From Candidatus Kapaibacterium sp. (GTDB lineage: Bacteria; Bacteroidota; Ignavibacteria; Kapaibacteriales; UBA2268), in NCBI GenBank assembly GCA_013414795.1, contig CP058732.1:2519737-2583736 (forward strand): a stretch of DNA of 64,000 nucleotides, given 5' to 3'. Positions 9,127 to 18,643 of this stretch are shown here, piece by piece. Under the pieces are notes generated by a model. It ran no database searches and had not been told where the DNA came from. It worked only from the letters and a program-made list of their open reading frames with translations. The position numbers and the translations under genes were made by a program. Each line of letters starts with the position of its first letter. Position 1 is the stretch's first letter.

Positions 9127-9753
9127 CTACAATTTAACTATTTCTAACAAACCATTAACGGGTCCGGGGACCCCACCTTTAACAAGCATCAAATTCTCTT
9201 CTGGTATGACTTCGACAACTTCCAAATTCCTAACAGTTACTCTTTTACCGCCCATACGTCCAGCCATTCGCATTCCTTTGAATACTCGGGATGGGAACGA
9301 AGACGAACCTATTGAACCCGGAGCCCTAACCCTATCGGATTGTCCGTGCGTCGTCATACCCACACCACCGAAGTGATGTCTTTTAACTACACCTTGAAAT
9401 CCTCGCCCCTTGCTTGTACCAGAAATTTTAACTTTGTCGCCCTTTTTGAACAAATCACCAACTTTCAAAACATCTCCGGGCTTCAATGACGTATCGAGCA
9501 CTCGGAACTCTTTTAAAAATGCGGTTGGCGAAACACCAGCCTTTTTAAAATGTCCCATTTCTGGCTTATTCACACGCTTGGGCGAACGAACACCAAATCC
9601 AATCTGTACCGATTCATAACCATCACGCTCCAAGGTATTAACTTTTACTACCGGGCAAGGTCCAGCCTCGATAACAGTCACTGGGATTTGCTCGCCCTTC
9701 TCTGTGAAGTAGCTCGTCATACCTAATTTCTTTCCCAAAATAGCAACACCCAT
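9127..9753 (-). CDS. rplC: 50S ribosomal protein L3
   Basis: L3 initiates 50S assembly and reaches toward the peptidyl-transferase centre. The protein starts GVAILGKKLGMTSYF and contains the characteristic GRGFQGVVKRHHFGG and SIGSSSFPSRVFKGMRMAG segments. At 208 residues it has normal length. It lies in the expected rpsJ-rplC-rplD order. Confidence 0.98.
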   Translation of the reverse strand: MGVAILGKKLGMTSYFTEKGEQIPVTVIEAGPCPVVKVNTLERDGYESVQIGFGVRSPKRVNKPEMGHFKKAGVSPTAFLKEFRVLDTSLKPGDVLKVGDLFKKGDKVKISGTSKGRGFQGVVKRHHFGGVGMTTHGQSDRVRAPGSIGSSSFPSRVFKGMRMAGRMGGKRVTVRNLEVVEVIPEENLMLVKGGVPGPVNGLLEIVKL

Positions 9754-9761
9754 ATTAGCAC

Positions 9762-10073
9762 CTACACTTTAACTTCAACATCAACACCGGCTGGAAGTTC
9801 CAATTTCATTAAAGCATCAATTGTCCTCTGGGACGAGCTGTAAATATCAATCAACCTTTTGTGAACACGCAATTCAAATTGTTCCCGCGATTTCTTGTCT
9901 ACGTGTGGCGACCTGTTCACAGTGAAAATCGACCTCTTGGTCGGAAGTGGAACAGGACCGGAGACAATCGCCCCGGTCTGTTTCACAGTCCGCACTATTC
10001 TCTCGGCTGATTTATCAATCAAGTAATGATCGAAGGATTTTAATTTAATTCTAATTTTCTGAGTCGCTGCCAC
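9762..10073 (-). CDS. rpsJ: 30S ribosomal protein S10 / NusE
   Basis: S10 is a 30S head protein and, as NusE, a partner of NusB and NusG in antitermination. The 103-residue product contains [37 protein letters not shown] and the C-terminal [18 protein letters not shown]. It is the first gene of the S10-type run and directly follows tuf with a 47-base gap. Confidence 0.98.
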   Translation of the reverse strand: MAATQKIRIKLKSFDHYLIDKSAERIVRTVKQTGAIVSGPVPLPTKRSIFTVNRSPHVDKKSREQFELRVHKRLIDIYSSSQRTIDALMKLELPAGVDVEVKV

Positions 10074-10120
10074 TTCTTTCTCCTAAAATTAACCCACTTG
10101 CTCCAAGGAGCAAAAAACTA

Positions 10121-11332
10121 TTATTCTATAATCTTGGTAACAACGCCAGCACCAACTGTTCGACCGCCTTCACGAATTGCAAAGCGAAGTCCTTCTTCCA
10201 TTGCAACGGGTGTAATCAACTCTATGGTGATGTTGTCGAGGTTATCGCCCGGCATAACCATATCGACACCTTCTGGCAATTTGATAACCCCAGTAACATC
10301 AGTGGTTCGGAAATAGAATTGTGGTCTATATCCAGAGAAAAATGGTGTATGGCGTCCGCCTTCTTCTTTCTTCAAAACGTAAACTTGTGCATTAAACTTT
10401 GTATGCGGAGTAATTGTTCCAGGTTTGGCAATAACCATACCACGTTCGAGTTCGTCTTTGTCAATTCCTCGCAACAATAAACCAACGTTATCGCCAGCAA
10501 CTCCTTCGTCGAGAATTTTACGGAACATTTCAATGCCAGTAACTGTAGTTTTCTTTTGCAATCCAAAGCCAACGATTTCAACTTCTTCGTTCAAACGGAT
10601 AATTCCTCGTTCGATTCTTCCAGTTCCTACTGTTCCACGACCAGTAATAGAGAACACGTCTTCAACTGGCATCAAGAATGGCTTATCAATATCCCGCTGA
10701 GGAGTTGGGATGAACTCATCTACTGCATCCATAAGTTCATAAATTGGCTTAAATCTTGGATCGTCGGGTCCAGCGTTTGGATCCATACCTGCTTGCATTG
10801 CCAATAAAGCAGAACCACGGATTACCGGAACTTCGTCGCCTGGAAATTCATATTTATTCAACAATTCGCGGACTTCCATTTCAATAAGATCGATAAGTTC
10901 TGGGTCGGCGATATCAACTTTATTCAAGAACACAACAATGTAGGGAACATTAACCTGTCGAGCAAGAAGTACGTGCTCGCGAGTTTGTGGCATTGGCCCG
11001 TCGTCTGCTGCTACGACAAGAATAGCACCGTCCATCTGAGCCGCACCAGTTATCATATTCTTAATGTAGTCGGCGTGGCCAGGGCAGTCGACGTGTGCGT
11101 AATGTCGTTTTTCAGTTTCATACTCAACGTGTGCAGTATTGATTGTAATACCTCGAGCCCGCTCTTCTGGTGCGTTGTCAATCGAGTCGAAAGTTCTTAC
11201 TTGCGTGTTTGTTCCCTTTTTAGCAAGTGCCATCGTAATTGCAGCGGTTAAAGTCGTCTTTCCATGGTCGATATGACCAATGGTTCCAATGTTGATATGG
11301 GGTTTCGTTCTTGCGAATTTTTCTTTTGCCAT
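10121..11332 (-). CDS. tuf: Elongation factor Tu
   Basis: EF-Tu delivers aminoacyl-tRNA to the ribosome as a GTPase. All G-motifs are visible: GHIDHGKT (P loop, with Ile where E. coli has Val), RGITINTAH (switch I), DCPGHADY and NKVD. Domains 2 and 3 follow. The protein is 403 residues, slightly longer than E. coli's 394. An AGGAG ribosome-binding site precedes the ATG. This is the str-operon copy; the second classical site, between tRNA-Thr and tRNA-Trp, is empty in this window. Confidence 0.98.
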   Translation of the reverse strand: MAKEKFARTKPHINIGTIGHIDHGKTTLTAAITMALAKKGTNTQVRTFDSIDNAPEERARGITINTAHVEYETEKRHYAHVDCPGHADYIKNMITGAAQMDGAILVVAADDGPMPQTREHVLLARQVNVPYIVVFLNKVDIADPELIDLIEMEVRELLNKYEFPGDEVPVIRGSALLAMQAGMDPNAGPDDPRFKPIYELMDAVDEFIPTPQRDIDKPFLMPVEDVFSITGRGTVGTGRIERGIIRLNEEVEIVGFGLQKKTTVTGIEMFRKILDEGVAGDNVGLLLRGIDKDELERGMVIAKPGTITPHTKFNAQVYVLKKEEGGRHTPFFSGYRPQFYFRTTDVTGVIKLPEGVDMVMPGDNLDNITIELITPVAMEEGLRFAIREGGRTVGAGVVTKIIE

Positions 11333-11403
11333 TTTTAAACTCCTAAAATTAAACCAACATAAACTATTTTATTAACAATATAAAAGATATCTCTCGTGCT
11401 GTC

Positions 11404-13458
11404 CTACAAAGATTTTTGTTCTACAACGGGTTCATAATGAGAAAATTCCATCGAATACGATGCTCTGCCCTGGCTCAATGATCTTAAATCGGTAACATAT
11501 CCAAACATATGGGAAAGCGGTGCAACTCCTTTAATGATTTGCACATTTCCTCTTTGTTCAATTGCATCAATTTTCCCTTTCCTTGCGTTAAAATCTGCGA
11601 TAATATCGCCAACATATTCCTCGGGTGTAACAATCTCCACTTTAAAAACTGGTTCGAGCAGTACAGATTTTGTCTTTCGCAAGGCTTCGCGAACTGCCAT
11701 TGAAGAAGAAATTTTGTATCCCAACTCTGTATAAAATTCTCGTTCGTACCTACCATCGATTACATCGACACCGACGTCGGTCAATGGATAGCCAAGAAAT
11801 CCTATCTGTAATCCTTCCTTAATTCCTTCTTCAATGGCGTTCCAAAATTGCTTTGGAATCACATTGTCATTAATTTGAAATTCTACTTTATTTCCAACTC
11901 CACGAGGTAACGGTTTCAATTTTATTCGTACATATCCAAAATTGTTTTTCCCCGAAATCTGCTTGTCGAAGAGGTAATCTTGTTCTATTTCCTGGATTAT
12001 TGTCTCGCGGTATGCAACTTGGGGTTTACCAATTTTAACTTCCAAATTATACTCGCGTTTCAATCTGTCTACAATAATTTCAAGATGAAGTTCTCCAACG
12101 CCGCTAATAATGATTTCCCCACTTTCTTCATCATTATTAAAACGGAATGTTGGGTCTTCGTCGGCAAATCTGTTCAAACATTCAATTAGTCTATCTCGGT
12201 CTTGTTGTGTTTTTGCCTCAATTCTTTGATTGATAACTGGTTCTGCAAAAGTAATTCTTTCGTAAAGAATTTTGTGCTTCTCGTCGCAAAGTGTATCACC
12301 CGTTTTTGTAACTCTTAAATCTGGAAATGCTACGATATCTCCGCTATATGCTTCGTTAATTTCTTCCTTGCGGTTGGCATACAATCGCAAAATCTTCTGA
12401 ATTCTTTCACGTTTGCCAGCATTGGCATTAAATACCGATTGTCCAACAGTTAAAGAACCAGAATAAATTCTTACGAAAGTCAATTTTTTTAGATATGGGT
12501 CGGAAAGTATTTTAAACGCCAATGCCGAGAAAGGTTCCTCGTCGTTTGCTTTGCGACTTTGCTTTCTATCGTGGTTGTTAAAATCGTAGCCATAGAAAAC
12601 ACCAATGTCGGCTGGCGAAGGAAGATACTTGATTACACCATCCAAAAGTGGTTGAACTCCAATATATTTTTTCGAAGAACCGCAAAAAACTGGAACGAGT
12701 TGGTTCGAAATTGTTGCCTTTCGCAAACCAGATTCAATTTGCTCAACAGTTAGAGTTCCATTTTCGAGGTAGTAATTCAACAGTTCGTCGTCGGTTTCTG
12801 CTACCAAATCGACAAGTTTTTCCCGCCACTGTCTTGAAATTTCAATCATTTCCTCGGGTATTTCTTCGTATGAATATCGAAAGCCTTTTACTTCTTCATC
12901 GAAGTATATTGCTTTTTCTTGTATCAAATCAATAACACCAACAAAATTCTCCTCGGCACCAATAGGCAACTCTACTACCGCAGGCTTTGCGTTTAATTTC
13001 TCTTTCATCATATCTATAACACGGAAGAAATCCGCACCCAAACGGTCCATCTTGTTTACATAGGCAATTCTTGGCACATTATACATATCTGCCTGGTGCC
13101 AAACAGTCTCCGATTGTGGTTCAACCCCGCCGACAGCACAAAATATTGCAACTGCTCCGTCGAGAACTCGCAAAGAACGTTGAACCTCGGCGGTGAAATC
13201 TACGTGCCCGGGCGTGTCTATTAAATTTATTTGATGGTCGCGCCAGAAGAAAGTAGTCGCAGCAGAATTAATTGTAATTCCTCTTTCCTTTTCCTGTTCC
13301 ATATAATCCATAAAAGCGGTTCCGTCGTCAACTTCGCCAGGGCGATGGAGAAAACCCGTATAGAACAAAAATCTTTCTGTAGTGGTCGTTTTCCCCGCAT
13401 CGATGTGTGCCATAATTCCAATATTTCGCACCTTTTCTATTTCAACCTTGCGGGGCAT
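11404..13458 (-). CDS. fusA: Elongation factor G paralogue, mt-EFG2/spdEFG2-like (probable ribosome-recycling factor)
   Basis: This is a five-domain EF-G GTPase of 684 residues. It has P loop [26 protein letters not shown] and NKMD. Several features set it apart from translocase EF-G and recall human GFM2 and spirochaete EF-G2: the [16 protein letters not shown] start, the [18 protein letters not shown] switch I region, and domain IV, where the usual GGVIP and HxVDSSE elements are replaced by DNVIPKQFW and [15 protein letters not shown]2-type factors split post-termination ribosomes with RRF. It occupies the str-operon site between rpsG and tuf. The recycling role is inferred from these motifs. 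Confidence 0.85.
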   Translation of the reverse strand: MPRKVEIEKVRNIGIMAHIDAGKTTTTERFLFYTGFLHRPGEVDDGTAFMDYMEQEKERGITINSAATTFFWRDHQINLIDTPGHVDFTAEVQRSLRVLDGAVAIFCAVGGVEPQSETVWHQADMYNVPRIAYVNKMDRLGADFFRVIDMMKEKLNAKPAVVELPIGAEENFVGVIDLIQEKAIYFDEEVKGFRYSYEEIPEEMIEISRQWREKLVDLVAETDDELLNYYLENGTLTVEQIESGLRKATISNQLVPVFCGSSKKYIGVQPLLDGVIKYLPSPADIGVFYGYDFNNHDRKQSRKANDEEPFSALAFKILSDPYLKKLTFVRIYSGSLTVGQSVFNANAGKRERIQKILRLYANRKEEINEAYSGDIVAFPDLRVTKTGDTLCDEKHKILYERITFAEPVINQRIEAKTQQDRDRLIECLNRFADEDPTFRFNNDEESGEIIISGVGELHLEIIVDRLKREYNLEVKIGKPQVAYRETIIQEIEQDYLFDKQISGKNNFGYVRIKLKPLPRGVGNKVEFQINDNVIPKQFWNAIEEGIKEGLQIGFLGYPLTDVGVDVIDGRYEREFYTELGYKISSSMAVREALRKTKSVLLEPVFKVEIVTPEEYVGDIIADFNARKGKIDAIEQRGNVQIIKGVAPLSHMFGYVTDLRSLSQGRASYSMEFSHYEPVVEQKSL

Positions 13459-13502
13459 AACACACTACCAGCACTTCATTTGACAAAGAACAAACATAAT
13501 TG

Positions 13503-13970
13503 TTACCACTTGAAATGTGCAAAAGCTTTGTTAGCTTCTGCCATTCGGTGCGTATCTTCGCGCTTCTTGACAGAGGCACCTTCACCGTTGGCTGCAGCGA
13601 TAATTTCGGAGGCTAAACGCGCGCTCATAGATTTGTCTTTTCTCTGCTTGGCAAACATTCTCAACCAGCGTAGTGCAAGCGAAATTCTTCGGTCTTCCCG
13701 AACTTCAACTGGCACTTGATAGGTTGCACCACCAATTCGACGAGAGCGAACTTCGATGAGTGGAGCAACATTCGATACCGCCTTTCGGAATACGTCCAAT
13801 GGGTTTTGTTTAGTTTTCTGAGCAATAATCTCCAATGCTTCGTAGACAATCTTGCGTGCCAGATTTTTCTTTCCTTTTCGCAAGACAGTATTAATCATCC
13901 GTGCAACGAGTATATCGTTGTACTTCGGGTCTGGTTGAATTGGTCGCTTTTCTGCTCTCTTCTTTCTCAT
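13503..13970 (-). CDS. rpsG: 30S ribosomal protein S7
   Basis: S7 nucleates 30S head assembly and lies at the E site; in E. coli it autoregulates the str operon. The 155-residue product has [20 protein letters not shown], the [19 protein letters not shown] beta-hairpin region and the C-terminal [20 protein letters not shown]. It lies 15 bases after rpsL. Confidence 0.97.
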   Translation of the reverse strand: MRKKRAEKRPIQPDPKYNDILVARMINTVLRKGKKNLARKIVYEALEIIAQKTKQNPLDVFRKAVSNVAPLIEVRSRRIGGATYQVPVEVREDRRISLALRWLRMFAKQRKDKSMSARLASEIIAAANGEGASVKKREDTHRMAEANKAFAHFKW

Positions 13971-13985
13971 TTTATCGTATACCCA

Positions 13986-14372
13986 TTATTTTGCAACTGC
14001 TTGTTTTGGTCGTTTAGTACCATATTTCGAGCGTCCTTGTTTCCTTCCTTCAACTCCTTGCGTATCCGCAACGCCTCGCACTATATGATAGCGAACACCT
14101 GGCAAATCTTTCACACGACCGCCGCGAACATATACAATCGAGTGTTCTTGCAAATTGTGCCCTTCGCCAGGAATGTACGCAATTACCTCGTAGCCAGAAC
14201 TCAATCGCACCTTTGCTACTTTACGCAACGCAGAATTTGGTTTCTTCGGCGTTGTTGTGTACACACGCGTGCAAACGCCTCGTCTTTGCGGACACGCTTT
14301 CAATGCAGGCGATTTACTCTTCTTCTTTACCTGCTTTCTTGGCTTTCTAACTAATTGACTAATTGTTGGCAC
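13986..14372 (-). CDS. rpsL: 30S ribosomal protein S12
   Basis: S12 controls decoding accuracy at the A site. The 128-residue product starts [20 protein letters not shown]. It keeps [19 protein letters not shown] and [10 protein letters not shown], the two segments whose lysines decide streptomycin sensitivity; the first shows the wild-type KK pair. A TAATTTTG-type promoter lies about 50 bases upstream, so it is the first gene of its own transcription unit. Confidence 0.98.
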   Translation of the reverse strand: MPTISQLVRKPRKQVKKKSKSPALKACPQRRGVCTRVYTTTPKKPNSALRKVAKVRLSSGYEVIAYIPGEGHNLQEHSIVYVRGGRVKDLPGVRYHIVRGVADTQGVEGRKQGRSKYGTKRPKQAVAK

Positions 14373-14419
14373 CCAACCACTCCTAATTACTTATATAAAA
14401 AAACCAAATAAAGAGACTA

Positions 14420-14447
14420 CAAAATTACAAAAAAAATTAATATGCAA
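14420..14447 (-). promoter_or_regulatory. Putative Bacteroidota-type promoter of rpsL (str/S10 operon)
   Basis: On the minus strand TTG (14445-14447) is followed after 17 bases by TAATTTTG (14420-14427), an exact match to the TAnnTTTG -7 element of Bacteroidota housekeeping promoters. The predicted transcript would start about 40 bases before the rpsL ATG. The same TAATTTTG appears before the tRNA cluster and mraZ. Confidence 0.65.
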
Positions 14448-14523
14448 TATATTTTTCTAAAAAATTTACTTTTTGTTAAAAAAATTTTATTTGGGGGAAT
14501 TTATCTAAAAGACCAAATGTCTC

Positions 14524-15495
14524 TTATCTAAACTTAATAAGATTTAGAATATTCTTCCACAATATGAAATATTTGCCGTTCTTGTTGTTAAATCTTTTCC
14601 AAGATGAAATAATTTCCAATTCTTTAAAAATTCTTATAATGTCTGTTAAATCTCTCTTAACATTGGTTCTTTGTGTTGCTAACTTTTCTTGTAAAATTTT
14701 TTTAGAAAGTAAATCAACAAAAAAATTTGTGCTTTCGAACCAGTCGTATTCGTCATTTAACTCTTGAATAATACCAATAATATCTATGTAGTTTCCATCA
14801 ATTAAAAACTGTTTCCTAAAAAAAGCCTTAAGTTTTTCGCTATCGCCAACATCCATTGCAAGAAGTTCTTTCCCAATTTCTGTAACTTGAAACATACTAA
14901 AATCGAATAACTTTAAATCTCTCAACAATAATTTTGTGTTTAGAACATTTGACTTTGGCGAGGATTTCCAATTTCTAATTTTTTGCAAACCATTCCAAAT
15001 CACATCATCAACTTTTTTAGGATCGTTTTGCACGGTATATGATGAATCTTTCAATTCAAGAAGTACAGAGTAAATTTCATTTATTTTTAGGTCCCTATAA
15101 TATGCATATCCTCTTTTAATTTTTTCAATTTTTGGTTTTATACCTTTGGGCTTAACAGGATCTCGAAAAACAGCTACGTTTGAACCATCGACCAAAATAA
15201 TACCAACAAAATTTGGCCAAAGGAAATCTTCCATAGAAGAGAACTCTTTCGAAGGAAGTGCCAGATACGCCTTGTCAGAATGCCTATAAAAAGCAATTGT
15301 TTGTCCCAAACCTGTAAGATATTCTCTTCGGGTTGCATTGCTTGGCTTACACTCAATTTGTAATATCGTTCCATCGGTATATTGTATTTGAATATCTGGA
15401 ACAGGGAATGAATATGAAAACCTGGTTACAATTTCTACATCTGGTTTTAACTTAAACCAATTTGATACACTTTGTATGACCTCAGAATGTGTCAT
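14524..15495 (-). CDS. Putative type II restriction endonuclease (PD-(D/E)XK fold)
   Basis: The 323-residue product starts at the ATG at 15495, which overlaps the stop of the upstream methyltransferase by four bases (ATGA). Its first 90 residues show a PD-(D/E)XK nuclease core: PD at 33-34, a beta strand, then ECK at 48-50 and a Q-containing helix (TGLGQTIAFY). The remaining two thirds look like a helical, winged-helix-like region without a family I recognise. The pairing with a DNA methyltransferase argues for a restriction enzyme. The specificity cannot be read from the sequence. The DNA is more AT-rich than the flanking ribosomal genes, consistent with horizontal gain. Confidence 0.75.
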   Translation of the reverse strand: MTHSEVIQSVSNWFKLKPDVEIVTRFSYSFPVPDIQIQYTDGTILQIECKPSNATRREYLTGLGQTIAFYRHSDKAYLALPSKEFSSMEDFLWPNFVGIILVDGSNVAVFRDPVKPKGIKPKIEKIKRGYAYYRDLKINEIYSVLLELKDSSYTVQNDPKKVDDVIWNGLQKIRNWKSSPKSNVLNTKLLLRDLKLFDFSMFQVTEIGKELLAMDVGDSEKLKAFFRKQFLIDGNYIDIIGIIQELNDEYDWFESTNFFVDLLSKKILQEKLATQRTNVKRDLTDIIRIFKELEIISSWKRFNNKNGKYFILWKNILNLIKFR

Positions 15496-16388
15496 TTTGG
15501 TTTTCTGAAAATAATAACATAATCGTGATTGCAAATAAAATAATTTGAACGGAGAGAACGATATTTGTTGATGTTCATCTTTCCCATTCGAGAACTTGCA
15601 AAACGAGTAACTTTTATTACTTTTGTATAAAATTCAAATCCAGTTTCCATACCTACTTTGGTAGTATAATAATCCAATGGTATAGTTTTCCCACCCTTTT
15701 TAAAATCGTCGCCAATTAAAACGCAAAAAAATCTTCCTTTCTTCAACAAATGATAAACACCTTTAAAAACTAATCCCAACTTTTGCAAAAAGCCATCAAG
15801 GGTCGATTCATTGGATAAGTCGCCTTCGACATTTCCATACTCTTCACTATACTTTACTAATTCCCAATATGGTGGATGGGCGAAGGAGAAATCGAAACTT
15901 TCTGGCTCGAAATCCATTTCAAGCAACTTCGTAGAATCGCCAACGATGACTTTTTGCTGTTTCAACCAGTAATTCAACTCGTCGTCGCCAAAATCAAGTC
16001 GTTGTTCTTCTAAATTTAGCCGGGCTAATTCAGCAATTTTGGGATTTATTTCAATTCCAATGCATTTTCTTTTTAAATGTGCAGCTACAACTAATGTCGT
16101 ACCCGAGCCACAGAATGGTTCAAGGATTAAATCGCCCTTTTTTGAAAAGCGCAGCATACATTGACGAGGAATTTCAATGGGTGAATTACCGTGAATTGTA
16201 TATTTTGTCCAATTGTAGGGGTCTCTTTCGGGGGTATCCCATATTGTAAAAAATTGAAGATTTTCTTTCTCTTCGTATTCTTTCCACTTGTCCGGCTCTA
16301 AATCGTTTACACTGGCATTCTCGGATTTTGTAATCCTACCGTTAACCTCCAGAGAATCGGCATTGTTTGTCTCGAAAATTTCGTTCAT
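15492..16388 (-). CDS. DNA methyltransferase of a type II restriction-modification system
   Basis: This 298-residue protein transfers methyl from S-adenosylmethionine to an exocyclic amino group of adenine (N6) or cytosine (N4). Motif I is LEPFCGSGTT (residues 89-98) and the catalytic motif IV is AHPPYW (170-175), a variant of the usual DPPY/SPPY. Motif I precedes motif IV. The stretch HGNSPIEIPRQ before motif I resembles the segment in permuted amino-methyltransferases. It is coupled to the nuclease gene downstream. A 69-base gap, starting with AT-rich sequence, separates it from the upstream EF-G gene. Confidence 0.88.
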   Translation of the reverse strand: MNEIFETNNADSLEVNGRITKSENASVNDLEPDKWKEYEEKENLQFFTIWDTPERDPYNWTKYTIHGNSPIEIPRQCMLRFSKKGDLILEPFCGSGTTLVVAAHLKRKCIGIEINPKIAELARLNLEEQRLDFGDDELNYWLKQQKVIVGDSTKLLEMDFEPESFDFSFAHPPYWELVKYSEEYGNVEGDLSNESTLDGFLQKLGLVFKGVYHLLKKGRFFCVLIGDDFKKGGKTIPLDYYTTKVGMETGFEFYTKVIKVTRFASSRMGKMNINKYRSLRSNYFICNHDYVIIFRKPK

Positions 16389-16457
16389 TACAAAAAGTTA
16401 AAAAATCAAATTACAAAATACGAGTTTAAAAAAATAAGAAACAAAAACTTTAAAATA

Positions 16458-18545
16458 CTAACTTTTCTTGTTTTTCCTATGCTCCTCAATAATTGAATCT
16501 TGGACTGTTTTTGGTACGGGTGCATAGCGTAAAAATTCCATTGTAAATTCACCTTTGCCCTGGGTTACACCCCTCAAATTGGAAGAATAACCAAACATCT
16601 CCTTCAAAGGAACTTCTGCTTCGACAACAACAAAGCCATTGTCCACTCTTGTGTCGACAATTATCCCTCGCCTTTGGTTGATTTGTCCAATGATTACACC
16701 TTGAAACTCTTCTGGAGCGGTTACTTCCAATTTCATAATCGGTTCGAGGATTATTGGTCCAGCCTTTTGCAATGCTTCCTTCAAAGCATATTTGGAAGCA
16801 AGTTTAAAAGCCATTTCCGAAGAGTCGACCGGATGGGTTTGACCATCGTTCAAAACTACCCGAATATTTACAATCGGTTGGTCAACAAGAATTCCCTCTT
16901 TTAATTGCTCTTGGAAACCCTTGTCGCAAGCAGGAATAAATTCCCGAGGTATCACCCCGCCAACAATTTTATCTACAAATTCATATTCTTTGCCTTCTGT
17001 TCCATCTATCGGTTCAATGTATCCTGCAACGCGAGCAAATTGACCAGCACCGCCAGTTTGCTTTTTGTGTGTATAATTGAACTCTGCTCTTCGTGTAATT
17101 GTCTCTCGATAGGCAACCTTTGGTTGCCCGACAACAACTTCGCAATTGTATTCTCGCCGTATCCTCTCCAAATAGATTTCTAAGTGCAACTCGCCCATAC
17201 CCTTGATTACTGTTTCGCCAGTTTCTTCGTCCCGATAAACTTGAAAAGTCGGGTCTTCCTTCTGAAATCGATTTAACGCTTTAGAAAAATTATTCAATGT
17301 TGTTTTTTCCTTTGGTGCAACGGAAAGTTCAATAACTGGTGTTGGCACATACATAGATTGCAAAGAGTAATTCACAGTTCCATCGGTAAACGTGTCGCCA
17401 GAATAACATTCAACGCCAAACATTGCAATAATATCTCCTGCAAAGGCTTCCTCAATCTCGGACATCTCTTGTGCGTGCATTCTAACTATTCTTGGAACTT
17501 TTATCTTTTTCTTCGACTTCACGTTGTAAATCATATCCCCTTTGCGAACTTTACCCTGGTAAATTCTCATATATGTTAATTGTCCGTATCGACCATCTTC
17601 CAATTTAAAAGCAAGTCCAACAAAAGGCTTTTCGGGAGAGCATTCCAAGCGGACTTTTTCTTCGTTGTTATCCAAATCGAAGGCTTCGTATTCACGTTCA
17701 GAAGGGTTTGGTAGAAACATTCCAACACCATCAAGCAAGGGTTGTACTCCTTTATTCTTTTTAGCCGACCCACAATAGACGGGAGTAACCAAATGCGAAA
17801 TTGTTGTCCTTCGCAAAGCATTAATAATCAAATCAGTTGGAACTTCCATATCCGAGAGAAACAGTTCAGCAATTTGGTCGTCGAAGTCAGCCAATGTTTC
17901 GATAATTTGTAATCTTCGAAACTCTGCCTCGTCGATTAAATCCTCTGGAATTTCCTTTTCGACAACAATTTCCCCATTCTCGCCTTCGAAATAAATTGCT
18001 TTCATTTTCAACAAATCCACAACCCCAGTGAAATTTTCTTCCAAACCAATTGGCATTGTTATCATAACGGGACGCAAATTCAGCTTCTCTCTCATTTGCT
18101 GGATAACTTTATCTGGGTTCGAACCAGAACGGTCTAACTTGTTAATGAAAGCCAATCTTGGCACATTGTACCTTCGTATTTGTCTGTCTACTGTAATTGT
18201 TTGACTTTGTACACCTGCAACACCGCAAAGAACAAGTATAGCACCATCGAGAACTCGAAGCGCTCTTTCAACTTCGACAGTAAAATCTATGTGTCCAGGC
18301 GTATCAATTAAATTGACGTGGTAATCTTTCCATTTAAAATAAGTTGCAGCGGACTGAATTGTGATACCTTTTTCACGCTCGAGTTCCATCGCATCGAGAG
18401 TTGGTCCAGCGCCGCTTTTATCGCGTACTTCTACAATCTGATGAATTCGACCAGTGTAATACAAAATTCTTTCGCTTAGGGTAGTTTTCCCCGAATCAAT
18501 ATGGGCAGCAATTCCAATGTTCCTTATTTGAGTTAAGTTATTCAT
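16458..18545 (-). CDS. fusA: Elongation factor G, mt-EFG1/spdEFG1-like (probable translocase)
   Basis: This is a GTPase that moves tRNA and mRNA during translocation. It begins [20 protein letters not shown], typical of mitochondrial EFG1 and its bacterial spdEFG1 relatives. It keeps [22 protein letters not shown] and an intact domain IV with [18 protein letters not shown] and [12 protein letters not shown]. The ATG at 18545 is used (a TTG two codons earlier is unlikely), giving 695 residues. It lies after rpoC, separated from it by a terminator. The other EF-G at 11404 lacks these domain IV elements, so this copy probably does the translocation. Confidence 0.88.
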   Translation of the reverse strand: MNNLTQIRNIGIAAHIDSGKTTLSERILYYTGRIHQIVEVRDKSGAGPTLDAMELEREKGITIQSAATYFKWKDYHVNLIDTPGHIDFTVEVERALRVLDGAILVLCGVAGVQSQTITVDRQIRRYNVPRLAFINKLDRSGSNPDKVIQQMREKLNLRPVMITMPIGLEENFTGVVDLLKMKAIYFEGENGEIVVEKEIPEDLIDEAEFRRLQIIETLADFDDQIAELFLSDMEVPTDLIINALRRTTISHLVTPVYCGSAKKNKGVQPLLDGVGMFLPNPSEREYEAFDLDNNEEKVRLECSPEKPFVGLAFKLEDGRYGQLTYMRIYQGKVRKGDMIYNVKSKKKIKVPRIVRMHAQEMSEIEEAFAGDIIAMFGVECYSGDTFTDGTVNYSLQSMYVPTPVIELSVAPKEKTTLNNFSKALNRFQKEDPTFQVYRDEETGETVIKGMGELHLEIYLERIRREYNCEVVVGQPKVAYRETITRRAEFNYTHKKQTGGAGQFARVAGYIEPIDGTEGKEYEFVDKIVGGVIPREFIPACDKGFQEQLKEGILVDQPIVNIRVVLNDGQTHPVDSSEMAFKLASKYALKEALQKAGPIILEPIMKLEVTAPEEFQGVIIGQINQRRGIIVDTRVDNGFVVVEAEVPLKEMFGYSSNLRGVTQGKGEFTMEFLRYAPVPKTVQDSIIEEHRKNKKS

Positions 18546-18584
18546 TTCCAATTAATTTAAAAAGTAACACATACAATTTCTTTT

Positions 18585-18624
18585 TTATAAAAAGAAGCGA
18601 AAGCGGAAAGTTCCGCTTTCGCTT
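18585..18624 (-). terminator. Rho-independent terminator after rpoC
   Basis: A perfect inverted repeat (arms 18595-18608 and 18611-18624; arm sequence AAGCGAAAGCGGAA) lies 20 bases after the rpoC stop. On the minus strand it is followed by CTTTTTATAAAAAA. This ends the rpoBC transcript before the downstream EF-G gene. Confidence 0.85.
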
Positions 18625-18643
18625 ATGTTGTTTATGAAAAAAT

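Noticed and set aside
13716-14354. Plus-strand frame of about 210 codons opposite rpsG and rpsL
   Set aside because: It mirrors conserved genes and arises from their codon use; the sequence is low in charged residues and matches nothing I know.
14373-14523. AT-rich stretch as possible attachment or insertion site of the restriction-modification genes
   Set aside because: I found no flanking direct repeats or integrase; the stretch is explained by the rpsL promoter.
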